This document shows positions 9,344 through 19,305 of a stretch of 64,000 nucleotides of DNA, in pieces. A model generated the notes under the pieces. That model was not told the origin of the DNA. It was given only the letters and a program-made list of their open reading frames with translations, and did no database searches. Source of the DNA: Enterobacter chengduensis (GTDB lineage Bacteria > Pseudomonadota > Gammaproteobacteria > Enterobacterales > Enterobacteriaceae); the NCBI RefSeq assembly GCF_001984825.2, contig NZ_CP043318.1:1426001-1490000 (forward strand). Reading direction: 5' to 3'. The position numbers and the translations under genes were made by a program. Within the stretch, counting starts at the first letter, position 1. Every line of letters starts with the position of its first letter.

Positions 9344-10579
9344 ATGAATCAAAAATCCTGGCTGCTCAACCTCAGCCTGCTCAAAACGCACCCGGCCTAT
9401 CGCGCCGTGTTTATCGCACGCTTTATCTCCATTTTGTCCCTCGGGCTGCTCGGTGTGGCCGTGCCGGTCCAGATCCAGGCCATGACGCACTCCAGCTGGC
9501 TGGTGGGCTTATCCGTCACCTTAACCGGCGGGGCGATGTTTATCGGCCTGATGGTCGGCGGCGTGCTGGCGGATCGCTACGAGCGTAAAAGGCTGATCCT
9601 GCTGGCGCGCGGCACCTGCGGCGTGGGCTTTATCGGGCTGTGCCTGAACGCGATGCTGCCGGAGCCGTCGCTGATCGCGATTTATGCCCTGGGGCTGTGG
9701 GACGGCTTTTTTGCCTCGCTGGGCGTGACGGCGCTGCTGGCGGCCACCCCCGCGCTGGTCGGGCGTGAAAACCTGATGCAGGCGGGGGCGATCACCATGC
9801 TCACCGTGCGCCTCGGCTCGGTGATTTCGCCGATGGTGGGCGGCCTGCTGCTGGCGACCGGCAACGTGGCGTGGAACTACGGCCTGGCGGCAGCGGGGAC
9901 CTTCATTACCACGCTGACGCTGCTGCGCCTGCCGCTGCTGCCGCCTCCGCCGCAGCCGCGCGAGCATCCGCTTAAGTCCCTGATGGCGGCCATTGGTTTT
10001 CTGTTCAGCAACCGGCTGATTGGCGGCATTGCGCTGCTCGGCGGCCTGCTGACCATGGCGAGCGCCGTGCGCGTGCTCTACCCGGCGCTGGCGGGCGAGT
10101 GGCGGATGAGCGCCTCGGAGATCGGCATTCTCTACGCCGCTATTCCGCTCGGCGCGGCGTGCGGGGCGCTGACCAGCGGCAACCTGGCGCAGAGCGCGCG
10201 TCCGGGGCTGATTATGCTGCTTGCCACGCTGGCCTCGTTTATCGCCGTGGGTTTCTTTAGCCTGATGCCGGTGTGGGCGCTGGGGGTGATGTGTCTGGTG
10301 ATTTTCGGCTGGCTGAGCGCCATCAGCTCACTGTTGCAGTACACCCTGATCCAGACCCAGACGCCGGAAGGGATGCTCGGGCGCATCAACGGCCTGTGGA
10401 CCGCGCAGAACGTCACGGGGGATGCCATCGGTGCAGCGATCCTCGGCGGGCTGGGGGCGATAATGAGCCCGGCGGCATCGGCGAGCAGCAGCGGTTTCGT
10501 ATTGGCGATTATTGGCGTGATTTTATTGGCGACGCTGGCGGAATTGCGTCGGTTCAGGAAGGAGAGTGCTCCGGCGTGA
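9344..10579 (+). CDS. entS: Enterobactin exporter (MFS)
   Basis: A 411-residue major-facilitator protein that exports enterobactin from the cytoplasm to the periplasm. The loop 2-3 signature appears as [12 protein letters not shown] near residues 71-82, and about twelve hydrophobic segments are evident. It is divergent from fepD across a Fur-box promoter and convergent with fepB, from which it is separated by a REP pair. Its length is close to the 416 residues of E. coli EntS. Confidence 0.97.
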   Translation: MNQKSWLLNLSLLKTHPAYRAVFIARFISILSLGLLGVAVPVQIQAMTHSSWLVGLSVTLTGGAMFIGLMVGGVLADRYERKRLILLARGTCGVGFIGLCLNAMLPEPSLIAIYALGLWDGFFASLGVTALLAATPALVGRENLMQAGAITMLTVRLGSVISPMVGGLLLATGNVAWNYGLAAAGTFITTLTLLRLPLLPPPPQPREHPLKSLMAAIGFLFSNRLIGGIALLGGLLTMASAVRVLYPALAGEWRMSASEIGILYAAIPLGAACGALTSGNLAQSARPGLIMLLATLASFIAVGFFSLMPVWALGVMCLVIFGWLSAISSLLQYTLIQTQTPEGMLGRINGLWTAQNVTGDAIGAAILGGLGAIMSPAASASSSGFVLAIIGVILLATLAELRRFRKESAPA

Positions 10580-10580
10580 T

Positions 10581-10657
10581 TTGCCGGGTGGCGGCTGCGC
10601 CTTACCCGGCCTACATTTTGCACCCGTAGGCCCGGTAAGCGAAGCGCCACCGGGCGC
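10581..10657. repeat. REP pair (BIME-like)
   Basis: Two inverted REP-type units, ttgccgggtggcgg...cttacccggcctac and its complement gtaggcccggtaagcg...gccaccgggc, separated by a short spacer between convergent entS and fepB. The arrangement matches enterobacterial BIMEs and could form a stable hairpin ending both transcripts. Confidence 0.8.
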
Positions 10658-10662
10658 AGTTA

Positions 10663-11631
10663 TTACCTGAAAATTGCCTCCAAACGCTGCAACACCAACA
10701 TCGCGCTGTAATAATCCAGGCGGAACGTCTCCGTGCCCAATGCCCACACGCGCTTGTTCTGCACCGCAGGCAAATGCGCCAGCAGCGGGTTGGCGTAAAT
10801 CGCCGCCACGTCTTTCTCGTCACCGGCAAACACGAACAGCCCTTCGCCGTTCAGCCCCGTCGCCAGGTTTTCTCCACCCAGCTGAATAATGTCGTGGCGT
10901 TTCCCCTGGCTTTGGGAGGTGTGCAGCCCGGCGGGCAGCTCCGCCAGCGTAAAGCCCAGCTGGTGCAGCAGCTTGCCCTGCGCGGATTCGGCGGTCCACA
11001 GGTTGGCGGAATGCGCGGCGGCGGTGTAGACGATGGCGTTGACCGGCTGCGGCGGCAGCGTCATCTGCTGTTTCACCTGGGCGAGCCGTTTATCAAATGC
11101 GGCTATGCGCCCGGCGGCCTGTTTTTCCTGTCCGGTGAGGGTGCCCAGCTGGGTCAGCAGCGCCTGCCAGCTCTTGTCGTCGTAGTTGATGATAAGCGTG
11201 GGGGCGATGGCGGAGAGCTGATCGTACAGCGCCAGCGCCGAATCCCCGCCGGTGGCGCTGATTAAAATCAGATCCGGCATTTGGGCGGCCACCGCCTCTG
11301 CGCTGGGTTCACCAATGTACAGCCGCGCCACCTTGCGCTGTTTTGCAATATCCCCCCACTGGCGCAGGAAGCCCTGCGCATCCGCAACGCGGTTGTTCGG
11401 CGTGGTCGCGCCGCTGGCGATGACCGGTGCGTCAATCGCCAGCAGGGAGCCGGTTAAGGTTACGCTGGTCGAGACAATGCGCGTCGGTTTGCTCTCAAGC
11501 GTGTGCACGCCGCGGCTGTCGGTCACCTGACGCGGCCAGTCGGCGGCAGCGGCTGAGGCAAGTCCTAAAACAAAAAGTCCAGGTAAAAGCAGGGTATTAC
11601 GGAAAAGAGCGGGGAATTTCACAGCGCACAT
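10663..11631 (-). CDS. fepB: Ferric enterobactin periplasmic binding protein
   Basis: A class III periplasmic binding protein that delivers ferric enterobactin to FepDGC. The hydrophobic signal peptide after FRNTLLLPG ends at about ASAAAA and is followed by [11 protein letters not shown], the start of the mature protein. The start is uncertain. ATG 11631 gives 322 residues; a GTG at 11622 gives 319, matches the E. coli length and has AGG at better spacing. A further upstream ATG (11688) would run past a plausible Fur site and is unlikely. Confidence 0.95.
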   Translation of the reverse strand: MCAVKFPALFRNTLLLPGLFVLGLASAAAADWPRQVTDSRGVHTLESKPTRIVSTSVTLTGSLLAIDAPVIASGATTPNNRVADAQGFLRQWGDIAKQRKVARLYIGEPSAEAVAAQMPDLILISATGGDSALALYDQLSAIAPTLIINYDDKSWQALLTQLGTLTGQEKQAAGRIAAFDKRLAQVKQQMTLPPQPVNAIVYTAAAHSANLWTAESAQGKLLHQLGFTLAELPAGLHTSQSQGKRHDIIQLGGENLATGLNGEGLFVFAGDEKDVAAIYANPLLAHLPAVQNKRVWALGTETFRLDYYSAMLVLQRLEAIFR

Positions 11632-11646
11632 CCTGTTTCTGTTGAA

Positions 11647-11665
11647 GATAATGCTTCTCATTTTC
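11647..11665. promoter_or_regulatory. Possible second Fur site near fepB
   Basis: The stretch gataatgcttctcattttc matches the Fur consensus at 14 of 19 positions and lies just upstream of the fepB start. It would complement the stronger box at 11762-11780 in a two-site divergent control region. Confidence 0.45.
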
Positions 11666-11761
11666 ATGGTTGCGGCAACGGGATGCAAGCGTTTGTCGCA
11701 GAAGTTGTTTGCCCGACGGTTGACAGCGGGGCGCTGTGGGATTAGGTTAGCCGACGAAAAT

Positions 11762-11780
11762 ATAAATGATAATCATTATT
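11762..11780. promoter_or_regulatory. Fur box, fepB/entC divergent promoter
   Basis: It contains the uninterrupted 15-bp core aatgataatcattat of the Fur consensus and lies 29 bp upstream of the entC ATG. Iron repression of entCEBAH is expected. Confidence 0.85.
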
Positions 11781-11808
11781 GCTTCTTTTATCGTTTGTGG
11801 AGGATGAT

Positions 11809-12984
11809 ATGGACACGTCCCTGGCTGAGGAAGTTCAGCACGCCGCGACCACGCTGCCGTCAGACAGCTTTTTCTTTATGTCGCCTTACCGCAGTTTTAC
11901 CACGTCCGGCTGTTTTGCTCGCTTCAGTGAACCCGCCGTCGGCGGCGACGATCCGATGGGTCACTTCCAGCAGAAATTAGCCCAGGCTTTCCGAAATGCA
12001 AAAGCCAGCGGTATTGCTCACCCGGTGATGGTGGGAGCCATTCCCTTTGATACCCGCAAGCCGTCGTCGCTGTTTATTCCGCAGCGCTGGCAGAGCTTTT
12101 CCCGTCCTGCACGACAGCAGTCCGCGCGCTATTTTTCCGGCCTGCAGGCGCTGAAGGTGGAACAACGCACCGAGATCCCGCCGCAGCCCGTGTTCGAAGA
12201 GATGGTTGCTCGCGCGGCGTCGCTCACCGCCACGCCGCAGGTCAACAAGGTGGTGCTGTCGCGCCTGATTGATATCGCGACCGACAAAAAGCTGGACAGC
12301 GGTGCCCTGATGGAGCGCCTGATCGCCCAGAACCCGGCGAGCTTCAACTTCCACGTGCCGCTGGAGGACGGGGGCGTGCTGCTGGGCGCCAGCCCGGAAC
12401 TGCTGCTGCGCAAAGAGGGCGCGCATTTTAGCTCGCTGCCGCTGGCAGGCTCCGCGCGCCGCCAGCCGGACGACGTGCTGGATCGCGAGGCGGGCAACAA
12501 GCTGCTGGCGTCCGAAAAAGATCGCCACGAGCACGACCTGGTCACTCAGGCGATGAAGGCCATTCTGGCGCCGCGCAGCCATCACCTGAGCATGCCGTCT
12601 TCTCCGCAGCTCATCACCACCCCGACGCTGTGGCACCTGGCGACGCCGGTAGAAGGCGAGGCGCGTGAAAACGAAAACGCCCTGACGCTGGCCTGCCTGC
12701 TGCACCCGACCCCGGCGCTGAGCGGCTTCCCGCATCAGGCGGCGAAGGAGCTGATTGCCGAGCTGGAGCCGTTCGACCGCGAGCTGTTCGGCGGCATCGT
12801 CGGCTGGTGCGACAGCGAAGGCAACGGCGAGTGGGTGGTCACCATCCGCTGCGCGCGTCTGCATAAAAATACCGTTCGCCTGTTTGCCGGCGCGGGCATC
12901 GTGCCCGCCTCCTCGCCGGTGGGCGAGTGGCGCGAGACGGGCGTGAAGCTCTCCACCATGCTCAACGTGTTTGGCCTGCACTAA
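11809..12984 (+). CDS. entC: Isochorismate synthase EntC
   Basis: A 391-residue enzyme converting chorismate to isochorismate, the first committed step of enterobactin synthesis. It has the chorismate-binding-family C-terminal half, with HPTPALSGFPHQAA, PFDRELFGG and the terminal FAGAGIVPASSP. The start ATG is preceded by GGAGG at good spacing and gives exactly the E. coli length; an ATG at 11779 lies inside the Fur region. It is the first gene of entCEBAH. Confidence 0.98.
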   Translation: MDTSLAEEVQHAATTLPSDSFFFMSPYRSFTTSGCFARFSEPAVGGDDPMGHFQQKLAQAFRNAKASGIAHPVMVGAIPFDTRKPSSLFIPQRWQSFSRPARQQSARYFSGLQALKVEQRTEIPPQPVFEEMVARAASLTATPQVNKVVLSRLIDIATDKKLDSGALMERLIAQNPASFNFHVPLEDGGVLLGASPELLLRKEGAHFSSLPLAGSARRQPDDVLDREAGNKLLASEKDRHEHDLVTQAMKAILAPRSHHLSMPSSPQLITTPTLWHLATPVEGEARENENALTLACLLHPTPALSGFPHQAAKELIAELEPFDRELFGGIVGWCDSEGNGEWVVTIRCARLHKNTVRLFAGAGIVPASSPVGEWRETGVKLSTMLNVFGLH

Positions 12985-12993
12985 GGAAGACTG

Positions 12994-14604
12994 ATGACCA
13001 TTCCCTTCACCCGCTGGCCTGAGGATTTTGCCCGCCGCTATCGTGAAAAAGGCTACTGGCAGGATCGGCCGCTGACCCACATCCTGACGGATCGTGCGGA
13101 CAGCGACGCGGTGGCGATTATCGACGGCGAGCGTCACATTACCTACCGCGCCTTTAATCAGGCGGTGAACAACCTCGCGTACGTGCTCCAGGCGCAGGGG
13201 CTGCACCGCGGCGAGACCGCGCTGGTACAGCTCGGCAACGTGGCCGAGTTCTACATCACCTTCTTTGCGCTGCTGCAAATTGGCGTCGCGCCGGTCAACG
13301 CGCTCTTTAGCCACCAGCGCAGCGAGCTGAACGCCTACGCCGAGCAGATCAAGCCCGCCGTGCTGATTGCCGATCGCGACCACGCGCTGTTTGCGGGCAA
13401 TGATTTCCTCAACGCCTTCGTAGATGACCACCGCTCGGTACGCGTCGTACTCCTGCGCGGCGATAGGGGCGAACACGCCCTGGAGGCGGCAATTGCGCGC
13501 CCGGCGGACAGCGTTATCCCGAACCCGACGCCCGCCGACGAAGTGGCGTTCTTCCAGCTCTCCGGCGGCAGCACCGGCACGCCGAAGCTTATTCCGCGCA
13601 CGCACAACGATTACGACTACAGCATCCGCCGCAGCAACGAGATCTGCGGTATTACCGCGCATACCCGCTATCTGAACGCGCTGCCCGCGGCGCATAACTA
13701 CGCCATGAGCTCGCCGGGATCGCTCGGGGTCTTCACCGCGGGCGGCTGCGTGGTGCTGGCGAACGATCCGAGCGCCACGCTCTGCTTCCCGCTGATCGAA
13801 CGGCATCAGATTACCGTCACCTCGCTGGTTCCCCCGGCGGTGAGCCTGTGGCTGCAGGCGATTGCCGACGGCGCGGGGAGCGCGCAGCTTGCCTCCCTGA
13901 CGCTGCTTCAGGTGGGCGGCGCGCGGCTGTCCGCCACGCTCGCGGCGCGCATTCCGGCCGAAATTGGCTGCCAGCTGCAGCAGGTGTTCGGCATGGCGGA
14001 AGGGCTGGTGAACTACACCGCCCTCGACGACGCGCCGGAACGCATCATCCATACCCAGGGGCGTCCGATGTGTCCGGACGACGAAGTGTGGGTGGCGGAC
14101 GAGCAAGGCAACCCGCTGCCGCGCGGGGAGGTCGGGCGTCTGATGACGCGCGGGCCGTACACCTTCCGCGGCTATTTCAACAGCCCGGAGCACAACGCCA
14201 GCGCCTTCGACGCCGACGGTTTTTACTGCTCCGGCGATCTGATCGCCATCGACGAGCAGGGCTACATCACCGTGCAGGGGCGCGAGAAGGATCAGATCAA
14301 CCGCGGCGGCGAGAAGATCGCGGCTGAAGAGATCGAGAACCTGCTGCTGCGCCACGAGTCGGTGATCCACGCCGCGCTGGTGAGCATGGAGGACAGCCTG
14401 CTGGGCGAAAAGAGCTGCGCGTATCTGGTGGTGAAACAGCCCCTGCGCGCGGTGGAGGTGCGCCGCTTCCTGCGCGAGCAGGGCGTTGCCGAATTTAAGC
14501 TGCCTGACCGCGTGGAGAGCGTGGATGCGCTTCCGCTGACGCCGGTCGGCAAAGTCGATAAGAAACAGTTGCGCCTGTGGCTGGCTGAACGCGCCCGGGG
14601 CTGA
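12994..14604 (+). CDS. entE: 2,3-dihydroxybenzoate-AMP ligase
   Basis: A 536-residue adenylating enzyme that activates 2,3-dihydroxybenzoate and loads it on the aryl carrier domain of EntB. It has the adenylate-forming motif [19 protein letters not shown] near residue 190, YCSGDL near 410, and the C-terminal [14 protein letters not shown] and [11 protein letters not shown] with the catalytic Lys. It lies 9 bp after entC and 10 bp before entB, in one operon. Confidence 0.98.
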   Translation: MTIPFTRWPEDFARRYREKGYWQDRPLTHILTDRADSDAVAIIDGERHITYRAFNQAVNNLAYVLQAQGLHRGETALVQLGNVAEFYITFFALLQIGVAPVNALFSHQRSELNAYAEQIKPAVLIADRDHALFAGNDFLNAFVDDHRSVRVVLLRGDRGEHALEAAIARPADSVIPNPTPADEVAFFQLSGGSTGTPKLIPRTHNDYDYSIRRSNEICGITAHTRYLNALPAAHNYAMSSPGSLGVFTAGGCVVLANDPSATLCFPLIERHQITVTSLVPPAVSLWLQAIADGAGSAQLASLTLLQVGGARLSATLAARIPAEIGCQLQQVFGMAEGLVNYTALDDAPERIIHTQGRPMCPDDEVWVADEQGNPLPRGEVGRLMTRGPYTFRGYFNSPEHNASAFDADGFYCSGDLIAIDEQGYITVQGREKDQINRGGEKIAAEEIENLLLRHESVIHAALVSMEDSLLGEKSCAYLVVKQPLRAVEVRRFLREQGVAEFKLPDRVESVDALPLTPVGKVDKKQLRLWLAERARG

Positions 14605-14614
14605 GGAACAGAAT

Positions 14615-15469
14615 ATGGCCATTCCAAAATTAACCGCTTACGCGCTGCCGACCGCCGCAGAGCTGCCGACCAGTAAAGTGAGCTGGGCGTTCGAGCCCGA
14701 GCGTGCGGCGCTGCTGATCCACGATATGCAGGAGTATTTCCTGAACTTCTGGGGCGAAAACAGCGCCATGATGCAGCAGGTGGTGGCGAACATCGCCAGG
14801 CTTCGCGCGTACTGCAAAGCGCACAATATTCCGGTGTACTACACCGCGCAGCCAAAAGAGCAGAGCGACGAAGATCGCGCCCTGCTGAACGACATGTGGG
14901 GGCCGGGCCTGACCCGCTCCCCCGAGCAGCAGCGCATCGTGGCTGAACTGACGCCGGACGAAGCGGACACGGTGCTGGTGAAGTGGCGCTACAGCGCGTT
15001 TCACCGCTCTCCGCTGGAGCAGATGCTGAAGGAGACGGGCCGCAACCAGCTGCTGATTACCGGCGTGTACGCCCACATCGGCTGCATGACCACCGCCACC
15101 GACGCCTTTATGCGCGACATCAAGCCGTTCTTCATTGCCGACGCGCTGGCGGATTTCACCCGCGACGAGCATCTGATGTCGCTGAACTATGTGGCCGGAC
15201 GCTCGGGCCGCGTGGTGATGACCGACGAGCTGCTGCCGTCCGTTCCGGCCTCGAAGGCCGCGCTGCGCGAGCTTATCCTGACGCTGCTGGACGAGTCCGA
15301 CGAGCCGATGGATGACGAAAACCTGATCGACTACGGTCTGGATTCGGTGCGCATGATGGCGCTGGCCGCCCGCTGGCGCAAAGTCCACGGCGATATCGAC
15401 TTCGTGATGCTGGCAAAAAATCCCACCCTCGACGCCTGGTGGGCGCTGCTCTCCCGCGAGGTGAAGTGA
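14615..15469 (+). CDS. entB: Isochorismatase / aryl carrier protein EntB
   Basis: A 284-residue bifunctional protein. The N-terminal isochorismatase domain has LLIHDMQEYFLNF (residue ~30) and TGVYAHIGCMTTATDAF (~150). The C-terminal aryl carrier domain has DYGLDSVRMM, whose Ser takes the phosphopantetheine arm. It hydrolyses isochorismate to dihydro-DHB and then carries DHB to EntF. The stop overlaps the entA ATG by one base. Confidence 0.98.
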   Translation: MAIPKLTAYALPTAAELPTSKVSWAFEPERAALLIHDMQEYFLNFWGENSAMMQQVVANIARLRAYCKAHNIPVYYTAQPKEQSDEDRALLNDMWGPGLTRSPEQQRIVAELTPDEADTVLVKWRYSAFHRSPLEQMLKETGRNQLLITGVYAHIGCMTTATDAFMRDIKPFFIADALADFTRDEHLMSLNYVAGRSGRVVMTDELLPSVPASKAALRELILTLLDESDEPMDDENLIDYGLDSVRMMALAARWRKVHGDIDFVMLAKNPTLDAWWALLSREVK

Positions 15470-16221
15470 TGGGATTGGATTTCACCGGTAAAACCGTCTG
15501 GGTGACCGGGGCGGGTAAAGGCATTGGCTATGCGACGGCGCTGGCGTTTGCCGAAGCGGGCGCGCAGGTGACCGGGTTCGATCTGGCGTTTCCGCTGGGC
15601 GATTATCCGTTTACCACCGAAACGCTGGACGTGGCGGATGCCGGGCAGGTGCAGGAGGTGTGCGGGCGCGTGCTGGCGTCGCGTGAACGCCTGGACGTGC
15701 TGGTCAACGCGGCGGGCATTCTGCGCATGGGGGCGACGGACCAGCTCTCGCAGGCGGACTGGCAGCAGACCTTCGCGGTCAACGTCGGCGGCGCGTTCAA
15801 CCTGTTCCAGCAGACGATGGGCCAGTTCCGCCGTCAGCAGGGCGGGGCGATCGTCACCGTGGCCTCTGACGCGACACATACGCCGCGCATCGGCATGAGC
15901 GCCTACGGTGCGTCGAAAGCGGCGCTGAAAAGCCTCGCCCTGACCGTGGGGCTGGAGCTGGCGGGCAGCGGCGTGCGCTGTAACCTGGTGTCGCCGGGCT
16001 CAACGGACACCGACATGCAGCGCACCCTGTGGAAAAGCGACGATGCGGAACAGCAGCGCATTCGCGGCTTTGGCGAGCAGTTCAAGCTCGGCATTCCGCT
16101 GGGAAAAATCGCCCGTCCGCAGGAGATCGCCAGCACGGTGCTGTTCCTGGCCTCCGATGCCGCCAGCCACATCACCCTGCAGGATATCGTGGTGGACGGC
16201 GGCTCCACGCTGGGGGCATAA
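15469..16221 (+). CDS. entA: 2,3-dihydro-2,3-dihydroxybenzoate dehydrogenase
   Basis: A 250-residue classical SDR that oxidises dihydro-DHB to 2,3-dihydroxybenzoate with NAD. Glycine motif GAGKGIG, NAAG motif in VNAAGIL, and catalytic YGASK are present. The start at 15469 overlaps the entB stop (TGATG); the frame is also open to an ATG at 15439 inside entB, which would add only EntB antiframe residues. Confidence 0.97.
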   Translation: MGLDFTGKTVWVTGAGKGIGYATALAFAEAGAQVTGFDLAFPLGDYPFTTETLDVADAGQVQEVCGRVLASRERLDVLVNAAGILRMGATDQLSQADWQQTFAVNVGGAFNLFQQTMGQFRRQQGGAIVTVASDATHTPRIGMSAYGASKAALKSLALTVGLELAGSGVRCNLVSPGSTDTDMQRTLWKSDDAEQQRIRGFGEQFKLGIPLGKIARPQEIASTVLFLASDAASHITLQDIVVDGGSTLGA

Positions 16222-16635
<414 letters not shown>

Positions 16636-16647
16636 TATTGTGCTGAA

Positions 16648-16722
16648 TTGCCGGGTGACGGCTTCGCCTTACCCGGCCTACGCGCCAAATGTAGGCCCGG
16701 TAAGCGAAGCGCCACCGGGCGG
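16648..16722. repeat. REP pair (BIME-like)
   Basis: Inverted REP units (ttgccgggtgacggcttcgc and its near complement gcgaagcgccaccgggc) between convergent entH and the M20 peptidase gene. It is very similar to 10581-10657. Confidence 0.8.
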
Positions 16723-16725
16723 TGT

Positions 16726-17838
16726 TTACAGCATCGACACAACCCGCTTCAGCAACCGGATCCTCGGTTCAATGGATGCTTTATCCAGCCACTCCGCCGG
16801 GCTGTGGAAGCCCGCGCCTATCGGCCCTAAGCCGTCGAGGGTAGGAATGCCGAGCGCGGCGGTGTGGTTTGCATCGCTCCCGCCGCCGACCGCCTGCCAG
16901 GTGATGGCGATCCCCTCTTCGTTACCCGCTTTTTCGACGAGCTGCATCAGCTGCTGCGTGGCTTCACTCGCCGCCATTGCCGGCTTGTGGTTGACGCGCG
17001 TCAGCGATGTGGTGACGCCCTCTAAAAAGCCTTTTCTGCACAGCGCGTCCAGCGCCTGATTCACCCGGTCATACTCGTCGTTTTCCCAGAAGCGCACGTC
17101 GAGTTCGGCCACGGCGCTGTCCGCCACCACGTTGGCCGCGCTGCCGCCGTGAATCACCCCGATGTTGAGCGTGGTACCGCGATCCCAGTCGGTGAGCGCG
17201 TTAATCGCGGCAATGCTGTTGGCCAGTGCGGTAATCGCCGATCGGCCTTTTTCCGGGTCGTTGCCCGCGTGCGCCGCCACGCCGCTGAAGGTGAGGTGGT
17301 AGCCCGCCATGCCCTTGCGCGCCTTCACCAGCGAGCCGTCGGCGCGCGCCGCTTCGCACACCAGCACGCGGCGCGAGCGCCTGGCCAGCTCGCCGATCCA
17401 CGCGTGGGAGTGGACCGATCCGGTCTCTTCGTCCGGGTTCATCGCGACCGCAATCGCGAGACGATCTTTGTCCGCGGCGTCGAGCCCGCGCATCGCCCAC
17501 AAAATATTCAGAAGTCCGCTCTTCATATCCGAGACGCCGGGGCCGTACAGGCGGGTATCGTCCCCGCTCATCGGACGCTCGGCCACCGTCCCAGGGGCAA
17601 ATACGGTATCAAGATGACCAACCAGCAGCACGTCGAACTGCTCGGCCAGCGGCCTGTTGCTCACGAACACGCCGGGGCCAACCTTATCGCCCAAATCAAC
17701 CTGCTCTGCGTGCCAGCCCTCGCGCTGCCAGAGCGCCTGCATAATGCCCGCGACGGTGGCCACGCCCGCGATCGTCTGGGTGCCGCAGTCCACGTTTACC
17801 AGGGTTTTTAGCTCTTCAATATAGTGGTCAAGATTCAT
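16726..17838 (-). CDS. M20-family metallopeptidase (carboxypeptidase G2-like)
   Basis: A 370-residue M20/ArgE-type zinc exopeptidase. It has the metal-binding LLVGHLDTVF (~72-81), YGPGVSDMKSG (~113-123) and the catalytic-base segment NPDEETGS (~155), a dimerisation domain with AAHAGNDPEKG, and a final His in GAGFHSPAEW. The family removes C-terminal glutamate or cleaves dipeptides; the exact substrate cannot be read from sequence. It is downstream of two YjiG/YjiH-type membrane proteins in one operon. The E. coli counterpart arrangement pairs those with isoaspartyl dipeptidase, which suggests peptide use. Confidence 0.88.
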   Translation of the reverse strand: MNLDHYIEELKTLVNVDCGTQTIAGVATVAGIMQALWQREGWHAEQVDLGDKVGPGVFVSNRPLAEQFDVLLVGHLDTVFAPGTVAERPMSGDDTRLYGPGVSDMKSGLLNILWAMRGLDAADKDRLAIAVAMNPDEETGSVHSHAWIGELARRSRRVLVCEAARADGSLVKARKGMAGYHLTFSGVAAHAGNDPEKGRSAITALANSIAAINALTDWDRGTTLNIGVIHGGSAANVVADSAVAELDVRFWENDEYDRVNQALDALCRKGFLEGVTTSLTRVNHKPAMAASEATQQLMQLVEKAGNEEGIAITWQAVGGGSDANHTAALGIPTLDGLGPIGAGFHSPAEWLDKASIEPRIRLLKRVVSML

Positions 17839-17851
17839 GGTTACGTCCTGT

Positions 17852-18316
17852 TCAGAGAATGATGCGCATCAGCAGCATGGCTAAGAAGGCGTTGATCACC
17901 GAGAGGGCGATCATCAGCGGAATGCGTTTGGCGCGGGTGCCGATCACGCCGAGTATGCGGCCCAGGTATTGCACCTGCGAGCCCATCAGGTAGATCGCCG
18001 GGGCGAGAATGGCTAAGTGCTCCCCGGTCAGAATGCCTTTATCAAAAAGGCCAATCGCCACGCCGATGCCGCCGCCCATCGACATCCAGCCGCCAATCAG
18101 CACGGCGGCCGCTTCGCCCGGCAGGCCAAACAGCCCCATCAGCGGCGCGAAGATCATGCCGAGCCCTTTCAGCGCGCCGGTAATTTCCAGCGCCTTGATG
18201 ATGATAAACGCCATCACCACGTTGGGCAGGGTGCTGCTGGTGGCGATGCCCCAGCCCTTGCGCGCGCCCTCCACGAAGACATCGGTAATAACGGGATTCG
18301 ATTGTGGCGCACTCAT
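17852..18316 (-). CDS. yjiG: YjiG-family inner membrane protein
   Basis: A 154-residue hydrophobic protein with about four membrane segments, related to YjiG and to the spore-maturation SpmB / nucleoside-recognition (Gate) domain. The loop GGWMSMGGGIGVAIGLFDKG is prominent. Its start overlaps the stop of the upstream YjiH-like gene by 4 bp, so the two probably form one membrane complex. Function is unproven; association with a peptidase suggests transport or sensing of peptides. Confidence 0.8.
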   Translation of the reverse strand: MSAPQSNPVITDVFVEGARKGWGIATSSTLPNVVMAFIIIKALEITGALKGLGMIFAPLMGLFGLPGEAAAVLIGGWMSMGGGIGVAIGLFDKGILTGEHLAILAPAIYLMGSQVQYLGRILGVIGTRAKRIPLMIALSVINAFLAMLLMRIIL

Positions 18317-19026
18317 GCGGTTTCTCCTTGCTTCACGGCGGCGGGTTTTCCAGTCAACGTCACGATCAGGCGCAGCAGGTTTGCGCCCACGATTTTCATA
18401 ATGAACATCACGGCGATGCAGCCGCCTATCGAGGCCGGAACCGCCGCCGTGCCGTCAACGGCGACCAGGGTGAAGAGGATCGCCCCGGAAGAGAAAAAGT
18501 TGGTGATCATCGCCCCAGCTGAAAACTGGAACATGGCGAAGACGTCTTTTTCCGTTTCGCTGATCTGCCCTTCGTCGGCGAGGTTACGCGTGAGCGACGC
18601 GCCGACGTCGGTGCTTTGCAGGCTGCCTATCAGCGCCAGACCGGCGGTGCCGGGGATGCCCAGCAGCGGGCGCAGCAGCGGGGTTAACAGCTTGCGCGCC
18701 GCACGCAGTGCGCCGTAGTGCTCCAGCACGTTGATCGTGCCGAGCGCAAACATGACCGCGGGAATCAGCCCGAGCGCGAACAGAAATCCGTCCATTGCGC
18801 CGCTGCCGCCCGCGCCGCGAAAGGCGCTGGTGGCGGTGGTCAACGTGCCGTCGTCCAGACTGGCTTTGCTAACCACTTTGCCAAATGCACCGTTGAGGGT
18901 GGTGAAATCAAACACGCCGTACCACTCTTTTCCACCCAGCAGGCCGGAGAAGAAAACGGCTGCGAAAGCCAGCGCAAAGTACGCGCCGGGCCCGACCTTA
19001 TACTCCTGAGGTTCTGAACTTTTCAT
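18313..19026 (-). CDS. yjiH: YjiH-family inner membrane protein (nucleoside-recognition domain)
   Basis: A 237-residue membrane protein resembling YjiH / SpmA-like Gate domain proteins, with motifs GIPGTAGLALIGSLQSTDVG and a long C-terminal hydrophobic segment. The start MKSSEPQEY at 19026 is preferred because AAGGAAAAGG precedes it; the frame stays open to 19218 but that extension is Arg/His-rich and not protein-like for this family. It is the first gene of the three-gene module ending with the M20 peptidase. Confidence 0.8.
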   Translation of the reverse strand: MKSSEPQEYKVGPGAYFALAFAAVFFSGLLGGKEWYGVFDFTTLNGAFGKVVSKASLDDGTLTTATSAFRGAGGSGAMDGFLFALGLIPAVMFALGTINVLEHYGALRAARKLLTPLLRPLLGIPGTAGLALIGSLQSTDVGASLTRNLADEGQISETEKDVFAMFQFSAGAMITNFFSSGAILFTLVAVDGTAAVPASIGGCIAVMFIMKIVGANLLRLIVTLTGKPAAVKQGETA

Positions 19027-19305
19027 ATCCTTTTCCTTGTTAATGCGCGGGTGCGCAGCCTCATTCTGGCGATGTTTTGCCCAAAAAAGATGATGTAAAT
19101 CATTTCGTAACGGCGTCAGGGGATGAAAAAGATAAAAATGTGACCGGCAACGGAGCGGGGGAAGAACGAAAGTGATCGGCTTAACACTGTGGTGTAAATC
19201 TCTGGTTAGACCACGCATTATTGCGTTTCAAAGTTGTTAAATTTTGCCGGTTGTTCTAGAAACAAAATGTAACATCTCACTGTTTCACAACAACGGACAA
19301 CAACT

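Noticed and set aside
11977..14622. 881-codon open frame on the minus strand
   Set aside because: It is antisense to entC and entE, is Arg/His/Gln-rich as expected from the complement of GC-rich coding sequence, and has no domain; entC and entE are clearly the real genes.
19027..19218. 64-residue N-terminal extension of the YjiH-like protein
   Set aside because: It is Arg/His-rich with no membrane or signal features; the ATG at 19026 has a strong ribosome-binding site.
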